From Novosphingobium sediminicola (GTDB lineage Bacteria; Pseudomonadota; Alphaproteobacteria; Sphingomonadales; Sphingomonadaceae), in contig NZ_JACIDX010000001.1 in NCBI RefSeq assembly GCF_014196525.1, positions 1 to 64,000 on the forward strand: a stretch of 64,000 nt of DNA. The letters run 5' to 3'. The notes beneath the pieces are model-generated. The model was not told the DNA's origin. It was given only the letters and a program-made list of their open reading frames with translations, and searched no databases. Of this stretch, positions 53,403 to 62,281 are shown one piece after another; position 1 is the stretch's first letter, and each line of letters starts with the position of its first letter. A program made the position numbers and the translations under genes.

Positions 53403-54380
53403 ATGGCCAAAAAGATGATTTTCAAGTCGCTTGCCCTGCTGGCCGGTGCTTCTGCCCTTGCACTGCCGATCACGGCTTGGGCGCATCGCCAGTGGCTGCT
53501 GCCGGTCGCCACCAATTATTCGGACGAAGATCCCTGGGCCGGCGTCGATGCCGCCGTGTCGAACGACCTGTTCTTCCCCGACCATTTCCCGATGCAATTG
53601 GCGCAGGTCAAAGTGACCGCGCCCGACGGCACGCCGGGCAAGATCGAGCATGGCGTCACCGCCCGCTATCGCAGCAGTTTCGACGTTCACCTGACCCAGC
53701 CGGGCACATGGAAGATCGGCACCGAGGGCTTTAACGTGATGGGCAGCTTCAAGGTCGATGGCGTCGAAAAACGCGTTGGCCGCCGCCCCGGTCCGCCTGC
53801 GGGCGCGATGGGTCCCGGTGGTCCCGGTGGTCCCGGTGGTGAAGGCCGTGGCCCCGGCGGTCCGGCTGGTGAAGGACGCGGGCCCGGTGGTCCGGGCGGT
53901 GAGGGTCGCGGTCCCGGTGGTCCGGGCGGCGCTCCGGTGGAAACCGTGGCGCTCGATGCCATTCCGGCCAATGCCACCGATCTCAAACTGACCGAAGCGA
54001 TCAGCCGCAACGAGATCTTCGTCACGCGCGGCGCGCCCACCACAACCCTGTTCAAGCCCACCGGCAAGGGGCTGGAATTCGATCCCGTCACCCATCCCGA
54101 CGATCTGGTGTCAAACGAGCCGGGCAAGTTCCGCTTCCTGATCGACGGCAAGCCCGCCAAGGGCCTCAAGCTGACGGTCATTCCAGGCGGCAAGCGCTAT
54201 CGCGACGCCGAGGGTGGCTATGATGTCATCACCGATGCCAATGGCGTGGCCACCGTCAAGTGGACCGGCGCGGGCATGTATTGGATGACTATCAGCGCCA
54301 CCGACAACCACCCCGCCACCCCGCGCGCCACCGAGCGCCGCATGACCTATACCGCCACGGTCGAGGTGATGGCGCCCTGA
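53403..54380 (+). CDS. DUF4198 exported protein with collagen-like insert
   Basis: This is a 325-residue protein of the DUF4198 (NikM-like) family. The signal peptide (about 1-27, ending AWAH) leaves a mature N-terminal His, typical of metal-binding members, followed by RQWLLPVATNYSDEDPWAGV. A Gly/Pro-rich low-complexity insert (about 133-178) splits two beta-rich halves. The family is tied to metal uptake; here it probably binds or presents metal in the periplasm beside the flavin system. Its last base starts the apbE ATG. Confidence 0.85.
   Translation: MAKKMIFKSLALLAGASALALPITAWAHRQWLLPVATNYSDEDPWAGVDAAVSNDLFFPDHFPMQLAQVKVTAPDGTPGKIEHGVTARYRSSFDVHLTQPGTWKIGTEGFNVMGSFKVDGVEKRVGRRPGPPAGAMGPGGPGGPGGEGRGPGGPAGEGRGPGGPGGEGRGPGGPGGAPVETVALDAIPANATDLKLTEAISRNEIFVTRGAPTTTLFKPTGKGLEFDPVTHPDDLVSNEPGKFRFLIDGKPAKGLKLTVIPGGKRYRDAEGGYDVITDANGVATVKWTGAGMYWMTISATDNHPATPRATERRMTYTATVEVMAP
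53838..53927 (+). repeat. Three 30-bp in-frame tandem repeats (GEGRGPGGP-type)
   Basis: Units at 53838-53867, 53868-53897 and 53898-53927 each encode ten residues of the form GEGRGPGGPx. Silent third-base differences between units show some age, but the copy number could vary between strains. Confidence 0.85.
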
Positions 54381-55369
54381 TGATGACGGGGGCGGGGCCA
54401 GCAACAGGGATGGCGCAGGTGCGTGTCGCCCTGCCCTCGGTCATTGATGGCGATGCCCTGTGCGGTCTGGACCCGAAGGCGCCCGTGGTGGCGCTTTCGG
54501 GTCAGACCATGGGGACGGTCTGGCGGGTTCGCGCAGTTTGGGCGGGCGATGATTTGCACGGGGCTATTGCCGCGCGGCTCGATGATCTGGTGCGCCAGAT
54601 GAGCCATTGGCAGGCCGACAGTGAGCTTTGCCTTTTCAACAATTTACCCGGCGGCGAATGGGCCTCGCTCTCGCCCGATTTCGCCCATGTGATCGAGGCC
54701 TCGCTCGATCTGGCGCAGGCCAGCGGAGGCGCGTTCAGCCCGGCGATGGGGCGGCTGGTAGATCGCTGGGGCTTTGGTCCGCCCGGGCAGGTGGCAACGC
54801 CCCCCGGTGATGATGAAGTGGCCGCGCTGCGCCCCTTCTGCGATGTTTTGCGTCTGGCATGGGATGGCGCGGCGGGGCGGTTGCGCCAGCCGGGCGGCGT
54901 GGCGCTCGATCTTTCGGGCATTGCCAAGGGCTATGCTGTGGATGCGCTGGCCGCGATGCTGCGGGCAATGGGCGTGCGGCATGGGCTGGTCGAGGTTGGC
55001 GGCGAATTGTCCGGCTGGGGCGTGCAGAGCGATGGCCAGCCATGGTGGGTCGATCTGGAAAATCCGGCAGGTCTGGCTCCCTTGCGAATCGCGCTGCATG
55101 GTCTGGCGGTGGCGACGTCGGGCACCTATGTTCGCGGCGGGCATAATCTTGATCCGGCCACCGGGCGTCCGGCGCATAATGGCGTGCTGGCGTGCAGCGT
55201 GATCCATCCCCAAGCGATGATCGCCGATGGCTGGGCCAGCGCGTTGAGCGTGTCGGGGCCGGATCGGGGCCGGGAAATGGCGGATCGGCGGGGGCTTGCG
55301 GTGCGCTGGGTGATGGAAGACGGGGCCGAGGTGTTGAGCGCGGCGCTGAACGATCTGATTGCGAATTAG
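54380..55369 (+). CDS. apbE: FAD:protein FMN transferase (ApbE family)
   Basis: This is a 329-residue enzyme that transfers FMN from FAD to Thr/Ser of target proteins. The family motifs are TMGTVWRV near 43-50, VALDLSGIAKGYAVD near 173-187, VEVGGELSGWG near 203 and ATSGTY near 240. Its likely substrate is the DUF2271 protein in the same operon. No signal peptide or lipobox is seen at the N-terminus, unlike the usual periplasmic ApbE lipoproteins, so the site of action is unclear. The start is set by TGATG overlap with DUF4198. Confidence 0.9.
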   Translation: MMTGAGPATGMAQVRVALPSVIDGDALCGLDPKAPVVALSGQTMGTVWRVRAVWAGDDLHGAIAARLDDLVRQMSHWQADSELCLFNNLPGGEWASLSPDFAHVIEASLDLAQASGGAFSPAMGRLVDRWGFGPPGQVATPPGDDEVAALRPFCDVLRLAWDGAAGRLRQPGGVALDLSGIAKGYAVDALAAMLRAMGVRHGLVEVGGELSGWGVQSDGQPWWVDLENPAGLAPLRIALHGLAVATSGTYVRGGHNLDPATGRPAHNGVLACSVIHPQAMIADGWASALSVSGPDRGREMADRRGLAVRWVMEDGAEVLSAALNDLIAN

Positions 55370-55449
55370 ATGCAATAAGCCTTGCCGGGACAGCCTCCTT
55401 TTGCTAATCGTTAGCAATAGCGAGCATTAACGACCCTGCGAGGCATTCC

Positions 55450-56226
55450 ATGTACGCCTTCCGAGTGACTGACGAAGCCGAGTTTTCCGCCCATTACGGG
55501 GATACGCGACTCAGCTTTGCTCCTGCGGCGGCGGTCAGCCTTGCTCCCAACGCTCCCTTCATTCCCAGCGCCCGCTATGCCCAGCAATCGCAACGCCCGC
55601 GCGGCGGCGCGATGCTGGCCTCGGCGCTGGCGGTCGGCGCGCTGTTTTCCGCGATGGTGTGGATGAATGTCGCCCCCCATGCCAAGCGCGAACATCATGT
55701 CGTGACGATGGACCTGACCGCCCCGCCGCCGCCCTCAACGCCCGAGAGCAAGCCGGTGGCCAAGACGGTCGACATGCCGCAATTGCCGCAAGCCGTGGCC
55801 CAGCCGCAGCCTGACGCCCCCACCCCGCCGCTGGCCGTGGCGATTGCCGTGGGTCAGGAAGCGGCCGCGCAGCCACCCGCGCCGCCTGCTCCCCCCGCCC
55901 CTGCCCCGGTGGCCGCCGCGCCCAAGGCGCCTGCGGGTCCGGCTGAGGTCGGCGATCTGGGCGCGCGGATCCTCTCCTTCACGCCGCCGTCCTATCCGCT
56001 GGAATCGCGGCGGAATATGGAAGAAGGCACGGTGACGCTGGGCCTGCTGGTCGGCACCGATGGGCGGGTGGCGGAAATCACCGTGGCCAACAGCAGCGGC
56101 TTTCCCCGCCTCGACAAGGCCGCGCTGGAGGCTGTGCGCAAATGGCGCTGGACCCCGATGATGCGCGGCGGCGAGGCGGTGATGCTGCGCGGTTTCCTGA
56201 AAATCCCTTTCGGGCTCAAGAAGTAA
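55450..56226 (+). CDS. TonB energy transducer
   Basis: This is a 258-residue inner-membrane protein. A membrane helix is at about 54-75, after an unusually long cytoplasmic N-terminus. A Pro/Ala-rich periplasmic spacer (about 87-165) and a TonB C-terminal domain (about 172-256; YPLESRRNMEEGTVTLGLLV and KWRWTPMMRGGEAV) follow. It energises outer-membrane receptors, most simply the one at 49162, since it ends that gene run. ExbB/ExbD genes are not in the window. Confidence 0.9.
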   Translation: MYAFRVTDEAEFSAHYGDTRLSFAPAAAVSLAPNAPFIPSARYAQQSQRPRGGAMLASALAVGALFSAMVWMNVAPHAKREHHVVTMDLTAPPPPSTPESKPVAKTVDMPQLPQAVAQPQPDAPTPPLAVAIAVGQEAAAQPPAPPAPPAPAPVAAAPKAPAGPAEVGDLGARILSFTPPSYPLESRRNMEEGTVTLGLLVGTDGRVAEITVANSSGFPRLDKAALEAVRKWRWTPMMRGGEAVMLRGFLKIPFGLKK

Positions 56227-56995
56227 GAAATTCGACCATCTGCTGGCCCAGTTCCTTCTGGGTCACGCTGCTCATATGCGTGCCGGGGATTTCGGCATAG
56301 CGCGCATCGGGCAAGGTCTGGGCCAGGCGCGGGGCGCTGCCATTGTCCTGATCGATGGCGCCGCAGACCACCAGCGTGGGCATGGTGATGCCCGCCAGAT
56401 CCGAGGGCGGCGTATCGTCCACCGATTGCAGCAGCAATTGTGCGGCGCGCAGATCGACCTTTTGCGCCTTCATGAACTGCTGGGCCACATAGGCCGGATC
56501 ACCATGCTTGATCGTGCCGTAACGCGCGATGGCGTCGAGGAAAAAGGCGCTGCGCCGCGCCCATCCCGCCAATCCTTCCAGCCCCATGCCCGCAAGGATC
56601 AACCGGCGCGGCTCCAGCCCCGCCAGCACCGCGCGCGTGGCCGTGCGCGAGCCGAGCGAGAAACCGCCCAGATCGAACTCGCCCGGCTCAAACCCCAGTT
56701 CGCGCACCAGCATCAGCGCGTCGGTGACCAGCACGTCCTCAGGATAGGCGGTGGCGTCATGGGGCGCCTCGCTCATGCCATGGGCGCGCAGATCAGGCAT
56801 GATGACCTCGAACCCGGCCTGCGCCAGACGCTCGGCATGGCCATATTTGACCCAGTTGATCGCCGCCGATGAAAACAGCCCGTGAAACAGCAGCAAAGGC
56901 CGTCCGCTCCCTCCCGATGCAGGCCCCATGCGATGGAGCGCCAGCCGCGTTCCCGCCCAACCGCGAAAATAGCTGGTGGTGACTGTTTCGGGCAT
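56216..56995 (-). CDS. Alpha/beta hydrolase
   Basis: This is a 259-residue alpha/beta-hydrolase-fold protein. The oxyanion motif FHGLFSS is near 36, DLRAHGMSE near 68, the nucleophile Ser in GGFSLGSRT near 111, and the catalytic His in GTHMSSV near 240. The ATG at 56995 follows a GAAGAGGA site; an in-frame TTG at 57118 is less likely. The substrate is unknown. Its 3' end overlaps the tonB gene by 11 bases, tail to tail. Confidence 0.82.
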   Translation of the reverse strand: MPETVTTSYFRGWAGTRLALHRMGPASGGSGRPLLLFHGLFSSAAINWVKYGHAERLAQAGFEVIMPDLRAHGMSEAPHDATAYPEDVLVTDALMLVRELGFEPGEFDLGGFSLGSRTATRAVLAGLEPRRLILAGMGLEGLAGWARRSAFFLDAIARYGTIKHGDPAYVAQQFMKAQKVDLRAAQLLLQSVDDTPPSDLAGITMPTLVVCGAIDQDNGSAPRLAQTLPDARYAEIPGTHMSSVTQKELGQQMVEFLTS

Positions 56996-57176
56996 GACGA
57001 CATCCTCTTCGGGCGAATGGGCAAGGAGATCGCGATAGGCGCGGAAAAGCCAAAGGGGCAAGCGGCTTGTGCCGGCCGATGCCTGAAAATATTCGTGGAT
57101 CAAGGAAAGGCGCTCCAATGGCGCGAAAGGAAACAGGGCGGGTAAAGCGCCCGCCCTGCATGATCTGTCGTCTGTT

Positions 57177-57479
57177 TCAGCAGCCCGTCAGCGAGGCGCC
57201 GGGCACATAACGCGGGCCGAACATGGGCGAACAGACGCGCGCCGCGCCGGCGCGCTTCAGCCGGGTCGGGTCGATCTGGCCGCTCTTGGCGGTATCGGCG
57301 CGGTCAAAGGCGGTTTCCATATAGGCGACGAAGGCTTCGCGGGTGACCTTGCCATCGGCATCGCGCGGCACATGGGGCAGGATTTCGGCCAGCGCCGTGT
57401 CACCGGCAGCAGCGGCATTGGCCTGCGTGGCGCCGGCAAGGGCCAAAACCACGGCGGCGAGGCCAAAACGGATATTCAT
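57177..57479 (-). CDS. Exported EF-hand-like small protein
   Basis: This is a 100-residue protein with a signal peptide (about 1-22). The DADGKVTREAFVAYM segment (about 40-54) and DTAKSGQIDPTRL (about 61-73) resemble two EF-hand loops, so calcium binding is possible. It has two Cys (CSPM and the terminal Cys) that may form a disulfide. The function is unknown. Confidence 0.7.
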   Translation of the reverse strand: MNIRFGLAAVVLALAGATQANAAAAGDTALAEILPHVPRDADGKVTREAFVAYMETAFDRADTAKSGQIDPTRLKRAGAARVCSPMFGPRYVPGASLTGC

Positions 57480-57698
57480 AACTCCTCCTATGCGAAAGTC
57501 CCCACCCCCGCGCCGCGCGGCCTAGCTTTTCGGACAGGCGTCCGGTATGCGCAATTCTGCTCATGCTTTTATCGGGCAATTTCGGGCATTTCGTACAAAG
57601 CTGGATCGGACTGCGCGGGCGGCTCGCCTCGTCGCGTGGAACCATCGCCTCGCCGGACTCTTCCTTGGGCATGGTCCATGTTCGAGAGGAGTAGACCC

Positions 57699-58349
57699 AT
57701 GAAGACCCTTCACAGCACGCTGCTCGCCGCCACCATGTTGGCCGTGACATGGAGCGGCCCGGCGATGGCCGAGGGCAAGGCCGATCGTGCGAAAAAGGCC
57801 ATCGCCGTGGCCGAGGCCAAGATCAGCGCCGCCGATACGGCGGGCGCGGACACTTTGCTGGCGGTAGATCAGGCCAAGGCCAAGCAGGCTCTGGCCGATG
57901 CGCGCGAGGATCTGTCGGCAGGCCGCAAGGAAGAGGCGATCGAGACCGCCAATCATGCCGCAATGATAGCCGATGCCAACCTTGGTCAGGCCCAGCGCAT
58001 TAAGGCCGAGCGCACCGCCGCCCGTGTCGAGGCGGCCAAGACCGATGCCGCCATTGCCCAGCAGCAGGCCAGCGAGGCTTCGCAACAGGCAGCCGCCCAG
58101 CAGGTTGCCGCCGCCAATGAGCGCGCCGCGAATGCCGAGCAAACCGCGCAGACCGCCCAGCAGGATGCCGCAGCAGCGCGCGCCAACGCTCAGGCCGCCA
58201 TGGAGCAAAAGCCCGCCATGGAAACCACGGTGACCACGCAGAATACGGGCCGGGTGGCCGCCAAGAAGGTGGTCAGGACGCGCGTCGTCAAGAAGCCGGT
58301 TCCCGCCGCTACCTCGACCACCACCACCGTGACCCAGCGGGTGAATTAA
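57699..58349 (+). CDS. Exported coiled-coil protein, DUF4398-like
   Basis: This is a 216-residue protein with a signal peptide (about 1-25). It has a helical region resembling DUF4398 (about 28-105), a Gln/Ala-rich coiled coil (about 115-165) and a basic Lys/Arg/Thr tail. It probably acts in the envelope as a structural protein. A GAGAGGA site precedes the ATG, and a strong terminator follows. Confidence 0.75.
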   Translation: MKTLHSTLLAATMLAVTWSGPAMAEGKADRAKKAIAVAEAKISAADTAGADTLLAVDQAKAKQALADAREDLSAGRKEEAIETANHAAMIADANLGQAQRIKAERTAARVEAAKTDAAIAQQQASEASQQAAAQQVAAANERAANAEQTAQTAQQDAAAARANAQAAMEQKPAMETTVTTQNTGRVAAKKVVRTRVVKKPVPAATSTTTTVTQRVN

Positions 58350-58362
58350 ACCCTGCAAATGC

Positions 58363-58405
58363 AAAAAGGGTGGGACAGGTTTTGCCTGCCCCACCCTTTT
58401 GTTTT
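58363..58405 (+). terminator. Intrinsic terminator
   Basis: AAAAGGGTGGG pairs with CCCACCCTTTT around a loop holding a further ACAGG/CCTG pairing, then a T-rich tail. On the opposite strand the A run gives T, so it can also serve the convergent asd gene. Confidence 0.88.
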
Positions 58406-58424
58406 GCCATCAATGGCGCGCCGA

Positions 58425-59450
58425 TCAGCCCTTCTTAAGGTGACGGCGGCCCAGCAGTTCGGCGATCTGCACCGCGTTCAGGGCCGCGCCCTTGCGCAGG
58501 TTGTCCGAAACGCACCACAGCGACAGGCCGTTGTCGACCGTCGAGTCTTCACGCACGCGGCTGATGAAGGTGGCGAAATCGCCCACGCATTCGACCGGGG
58601 TGATATAGCCACCGTTCTCGCGCTTATCGACCAGCATCACGCCGGGGGCTTCGCGCAGGATGTCCTGAGCTTCCTGTGCGCTGATCTCGTTTTCGAATTC
58701 GATGTTCAGCGCTTCGGAGTGGCCGATGAACACCGGCACGCGCACGCAGGTTGCCGTCAGCTTGATCTTGGGATCAAGGATCTTCTTGGTTTCGGCCACC
58801 ATCTTCCATTCTTCCTTGGTGTAACCATCATCCAGGAAGACGTCGATGTGCGGGATCACGTTGAAGGCGATCTGCTTGGTGAACTTCTTGGCCTCGACCG
58901 GATCGCCGACAAAGATCGCGCGGCTCTGTTCGAACAGCTCGTCCATGCCTTCCTTGCCCGCGCCCGACACCGACTGATAGGTGGCGACCACGACGCGCTT
59001 GATCTTCGCCTTGTCGTGCAGCGGCTTGAGGGCCACAACCATCTGCGCGGTCGAGCAGTTGGGGTTGGCGATGATGTTGCGCTTGGTATAGCCGTCGATG
59101 GCGTCCGGGTTCACTTCGGGCACGATCAGCGGAACGTCCGGGTCCATGCGATAGAGCGACGAGTTGTCGATCACCACGCAGCCCTGCGAAGCGGCCTTGG
59201 GGGCATAGATCTTGGTCGGCGCCGAACCTGCGGCAAACAGGGCGATGTCCCAGCCGGTGAAGTCGAAGTGCTCAATATTCTGAACCTTCAGCTTCTTGCC
59301 GGTTTCGCCGAAATCGATCTCGGTGCCCTGCGAACGCGACGAAGCGACCGCCGCCAGTTCGTCGATGGGGAATTCACGCTCGGCAAGGATGTTGAGCATT
59401 TCGCGGCCCACATTGCCCGTGGCGCCAACGACGACAACCCGATAACCCAT
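58425..59450 (-). CDS. asd: Aspartate-semialdehyde dehydrogenase
   Basis: This is a 341-residue enzyme reducing aspartyl phosphate to the semialdehyde, the branch point to Lys/DAP, Thr and Met. It shows the GATGNVGRE NADP motif at about 9-17, the catalytic Cys in NPNCSTAQ near 131, and the substrate-binding His in VPVFIGHSEA near 239. The length is normal. ATG at 59450 gives the standard N-terminus. Confidence 0.96.
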   Translation of the reverse strand: MGYRVVVVGATGNVGREMLNILAEREFPIDELAAVASSRSQGTEIDFGETGKKLKVQNIEHFDFTGWDIALFAAGSAPTKIYAPKAASQGCVVIDNSSLYRMDPDVPLIVPEVNPDAIDGYTKRNIIANPNCSTAQMVVALKPLHDKAKIKRVVVATYQSVSGAGKEGMDELFEQSRAIFVGDPVEAKKFTKQIAFNVIPHIDVFLDDGYTKEEWKMVAETKKILDPKIKLTATCVRVPVFIGHSEALNIEFENEISAQEAQDILREAPGVMLVDKRENGGYITPVECVGDFATFISRVREDSTVDNGLSLWCVSDNLRKGAALNAVQIAELLGRRHLKKG

Positions 59451-59533
59451 GTTACTCACTCCTGCGGCCCATAAAGGGACCTGTTTCACGCGGCCTGAGA
59501 CGCAAAGCCGCATTACAACAACTGGCTAGAGAA

Positions 59534-61774
59534 TTACGGCGGCGTCACTCCATGCCGTGCCAGGAAAGCGAAAATCGTGTTCCAGAGATGGACGCTGACC
59601 TTGGGCCCGCCCACGCGGTGGGTATGACCGGGATACAGCATCATTTCAAAAGGCGTTGCCTCGTTCTGCATCTTGGCGATCAGCGCCGAGGAATTTTCAA
59701 ACACCACATTGTCATCCGAAAGCCCGTGGATCAGCAAAAGCGGATCGCGGATCGCATCGGATTTGTCGATGGCATTGGCGGCCTTATAGGCCCCCGCGAC
59801 CTTACGCGGATCGCCCATGTAACGCTCGGTATAGTGGGTGTCATACAATTCCCACTTGGTCACCGGCGCGCCGGAGATCCCGGCGGCAAAGGCGCCCGGA
59901 TGCGCCTCCAGCATCTTGAGCGTCATGTAGCCGCCATAGGACCAGCCATAGGTGGCGATCTTATGCGCGTCCACGAAAGGCAGGCTCTTGAGGTAATCGG
60001 CCCCGGCGATCTGGTCGGCCACTTCCACCGTGCCCATCGCCTGCCAGATCTGGCTTTCGTAATCGACGCCACGGTTGGCGCTGCCCCGGTTGTCGATCTC
60101 AAAATAGATATAGCCGCGCGCAACGATCGCCTGCGCCAGCGCGCCCGACCAGCCCTTGTTGACCACCTGCACATGGGGGCCGCCATAATGCTCAAAGAAC
60201 ACCGGATAGCGCTTGCCCGGCTCCATCACCGGCGTAATCATCTTCCAGTGCAGATCGCTGCCGTCCTGCGCCTTGATCGTGCCGAAAGTGGGTGCGCGAT
60301 GGGCGGCAAGGAAGGGCGCGTAGGGATGACCCGCATCCACGCGGTTTTCCTCAACCCATGCGATGCGCTTGCCCGCGCCATCGGCCAGATAGGTCTGGGC
60401 AGGCTGATTCTGCGCGCTGCGGGTGATGACCAGCGTTTGCCCGGCACGATCCATCGTCGCGCTGTTCATATAGGCCGGATCACTCAGGCGCTTCGGTTCG
60501 CCCGGATGGTTGTAATCCAGCGCATAGACCTGATGGGCCAGCACATCGTCCTTCGTGGCGGTGAAAAAGACCTTGCCGCCCTTCTCATCCACGCCGTCCA
60601 GCGAGGTGACCATCCAGCGCCCATGCGTGAGCTGCCGCCATTGACCATTGGCAAACCGATAGAGATGGCCGAAACCATCGCGCTCGCTCCACCAGATCAG
60701 GCTGCCGTCGCGCAGGAAACGGTAATTGTCGGTGAGGTTGATCCAGCTCTTGGGCCGCGCCGTCTCGCTGAACAACACCTCCGAGCGCCCCGTGGCCGGA
60801 TCGACCCGCAGCATGTCGAGGCGGGTCTGCGCCCGGTCCTCGCGCTGAACATAGAGCGCCTTGCCATCGGGCGCCCAATCGACGCGCGCCAGATAGATGT
60901 CAGGGTCAGCGCCAAGATCAACCTTGACCGGGGCGCCGCCATCGGGGCTGACGACATAGAGCGACACTTCGGCATTGGGCGTACCCGCCGCCGGATAGCG
61001 CTGGTCGAAAGTCTTGGTGCCGGTTGCGCCGATGGCCGCGCGGGTAACGATGCCGACATGGGCTTCATCGAAGCGTTCCACCGCCACATGCTTGTCATCG
61101 CCCGACCACCATGCGCCGGTCAGGCGGGCCATTTCCTCTTGCGCGACAAATTCAGCCTCGCCCCAATGGACGGTCTGGCTGGCTTCCACCGGCGTGATCG
61201 CACGCGGGGCGCCGCCATTGACCGGCACCACCCACAGGCGGCGATCGCGGACAAAGGAGACGAAACCGCCCTTAGGGCTGAGACGCGGATTGAGCGCATC
61301 GGCCCCCGCCCCTTCAACCTTGCGCACCGAGCCATCCAGCCCGGCCAGCAGCAATTCGCCATCCAGAGGCACCAGCACGCTCTTGCCATCGGCCGCCCAG
61401 CTATAGGTGACGATGCCCTTGAGATCGCCGATCCGCTGCCGCTCGCGCTGCATCTTTTCCGCTTCGGATAAGGCGCGGCCCGAGGACAGCTTTTCCGAAT
61501 CGACCAACATCCGCCATTGCCCGCTCTGGCGGTCATAGCCCCACAGGTCATAACGCTCGCGGTCATCGGCCCGGTTGCGCAGCAGCGTCAGATAGCGCCC
61601 GTCAGGCGACAGCTTGACCCCGCGCGGCGCAGGGCCGTTGAGCGAAGGGCTGGCGAACACGCGCTCGAAAGACAGGTTCTGATTCACCGGCGCGTTCACA
61701 GCCGCCCCCTGCGCAAAGGCAAAGGGCGCAGGCACAAGCATGGCTGCGGCAAGCAGGAGAGCGGGAAAGCGCAT
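59534..61774 (-). CDS. Dipeptidyl peptidase IV-type serine peptidase (S9)
   Basis: This is a 746-residue exported peptidase that removes Xaa-Pro dipeptides. A signal peptide (about 1-22) precedes a beta-propeller (about 45-480) holding the double-Glu motif in AQEEMARL near 214, and the alpha/beta-hydrolase domain has GWSYGGYM (Ser near 613), the Asp in HGLSDDNV near 690 and the His in GHTHR near 723. It probably acts in the periplasm on peptides. Confidence 0.92.
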   Translation of the reverse strand: MRFPALLLAAAMLVPAPFAFAQGAAVNAPVNQNLSFERVFASPSLNGPAPRGVKLSPDGRYLTLLRNRADDRERYDLWGYDRQSGQWRMLVDSEKLSSGRALSEAEKMQRERQRIGDLKGIVTYSWAADGKSVLVPLDGELLLAGLDGSVRKVEGAGADALNPRLSPKGGFVSFVRDRRLWVVPVNGGAPRAITPVEASQTVHWGEAEFVAQEEMARLTGAWWSGDDKHVAVERFDEAHVGIVTRAAIGATGTKTFDQRYPAAGTPNAEVSLYVVSPDGGAPVKVDLGADPDIYLARVDWAPDGKALYVQREDRAQTRLDMLRVDPATGRSEVLFSETARPKSWINLTDNYRFLRDGSLIWWSERDGFGHLYRFANGQWRQLTHGRWMVTSLDGVDEKGGKVFFTATKDDVLAHQVYALDYNHPGEPKRLSDPAYMNSATMDRAGQTLVITRSAQNQPAQTYLADGAGKRIAWVEENRVDAGHPYAPFLAAHRAPTFGTIKAQDGSDLHWKMITPVMEPGKRYPVFFEHYGGPHVQVVNKGWSGALAQAIVARGYIYFEIDNRGSANRGVDYESQIWQAMGTVEVADQIAGADYLKSLPFVDAHKIATYGWSYGGYMTLKMLEAHPGAFAAGISGAPVTKWELYDTHYTERYMGDPRKVAGAYKAANAIDKSDAIRDPLLLIHGLSDDNVVFENSSALIAKMQNEATPFEMMLYPGHTHRVGGPKVSVHLWNTIFAFLARHGVTPP

Positions 61775-61820
61775 GGCAAGGAAGGATACCTGTCAGAGCA
61801 AGGATGGATGGCGCGCAAGC

Positions 61821-61857
61821 AAAAGGGCGCCCCGGCTGTCTTGGCCGAGGCGCCCTT
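61821..61857 (-). terminator. Intrinsic terminator of the trmD–rplS operon
   Basis: AAGGGCGCC (61823-61831) pairs with GGCGCCCTT (61849-61857); on the minus strand the hairpin is followed by TTTTGCTT. Confidence 0.85.
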
Positions 61858-61900
61858 GTCACGGTGTTCCGCTGGTTGGCTGGGGAACTTCTGTTCCGGC

Positions 61901-62281
61901 TCAGCCTTCCGCGCGGGTGTCGCGGCGCTCGGCGATACGTGCGCGTTTGCCGGTGCGGCCGCGCAGATAGTACAGCTTCGCACGACGCACGACACCACGG
62001 CGCACCACGGTAATCGATTCGATGTTGGGCGAATAGAGCGGGAATACGCGCTCCACGCCTTCGCCGAACGACATCTTGCGCACGGTGAAGTTCGAGTTGA
62101 TGCCGCGGTTCGAGCGAGCGATCACCACGCCTTCATAGGCCTGAACGCGGGTGCGTTCGCCTTCGATAACCTTCACGCCCACGCGCAGCGTGTCGCCAGC
62201 GCGGAATTCCGGAATTTCCTTGCCCGTAGCCGAAAGCGCCTTGGCGATTTCTTCGGCTTCGATCTGCTGAATCAGGTTCAT
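61901..62281 (-). CDS. rplS: 50S ribosomal protein L19
   Basis: This is a 126-residue ribosomal protein at the 30S–50S interface. [20 protein letters not shown] in part and the [17 protein letters not shown] ending are highly conserved. The start overlaps the trmD stop (ATGA, 62278-62281). Confidence 0.97.
   Translation of the reverse strand: MNLIQQIEAEEIAKALSATGKEIPEFRAGDTLRVGVKVIEGERTRVQAYEGVVIARSNRGINSNFTVRKMSFGEGVERVFPLYSPNIESITVVRRGVVRRAKLYYLRGRTGKRARIAERRDTRAEG

Noticed and set aside
53810..53935. CRISPR-like repeat
   Set aside because: The repeats are contiguous, in frame and encode a Gly/Pro-rich protein segment; there are no spacers.
56216..56226. Frameshift or fusion at the overlapping 3' ends of tonB and the hydrolase gene
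   Set aside because: Both genes end in complete conserved domains; the 11-base overlap is an ordinary tail-to-tail arrangement.
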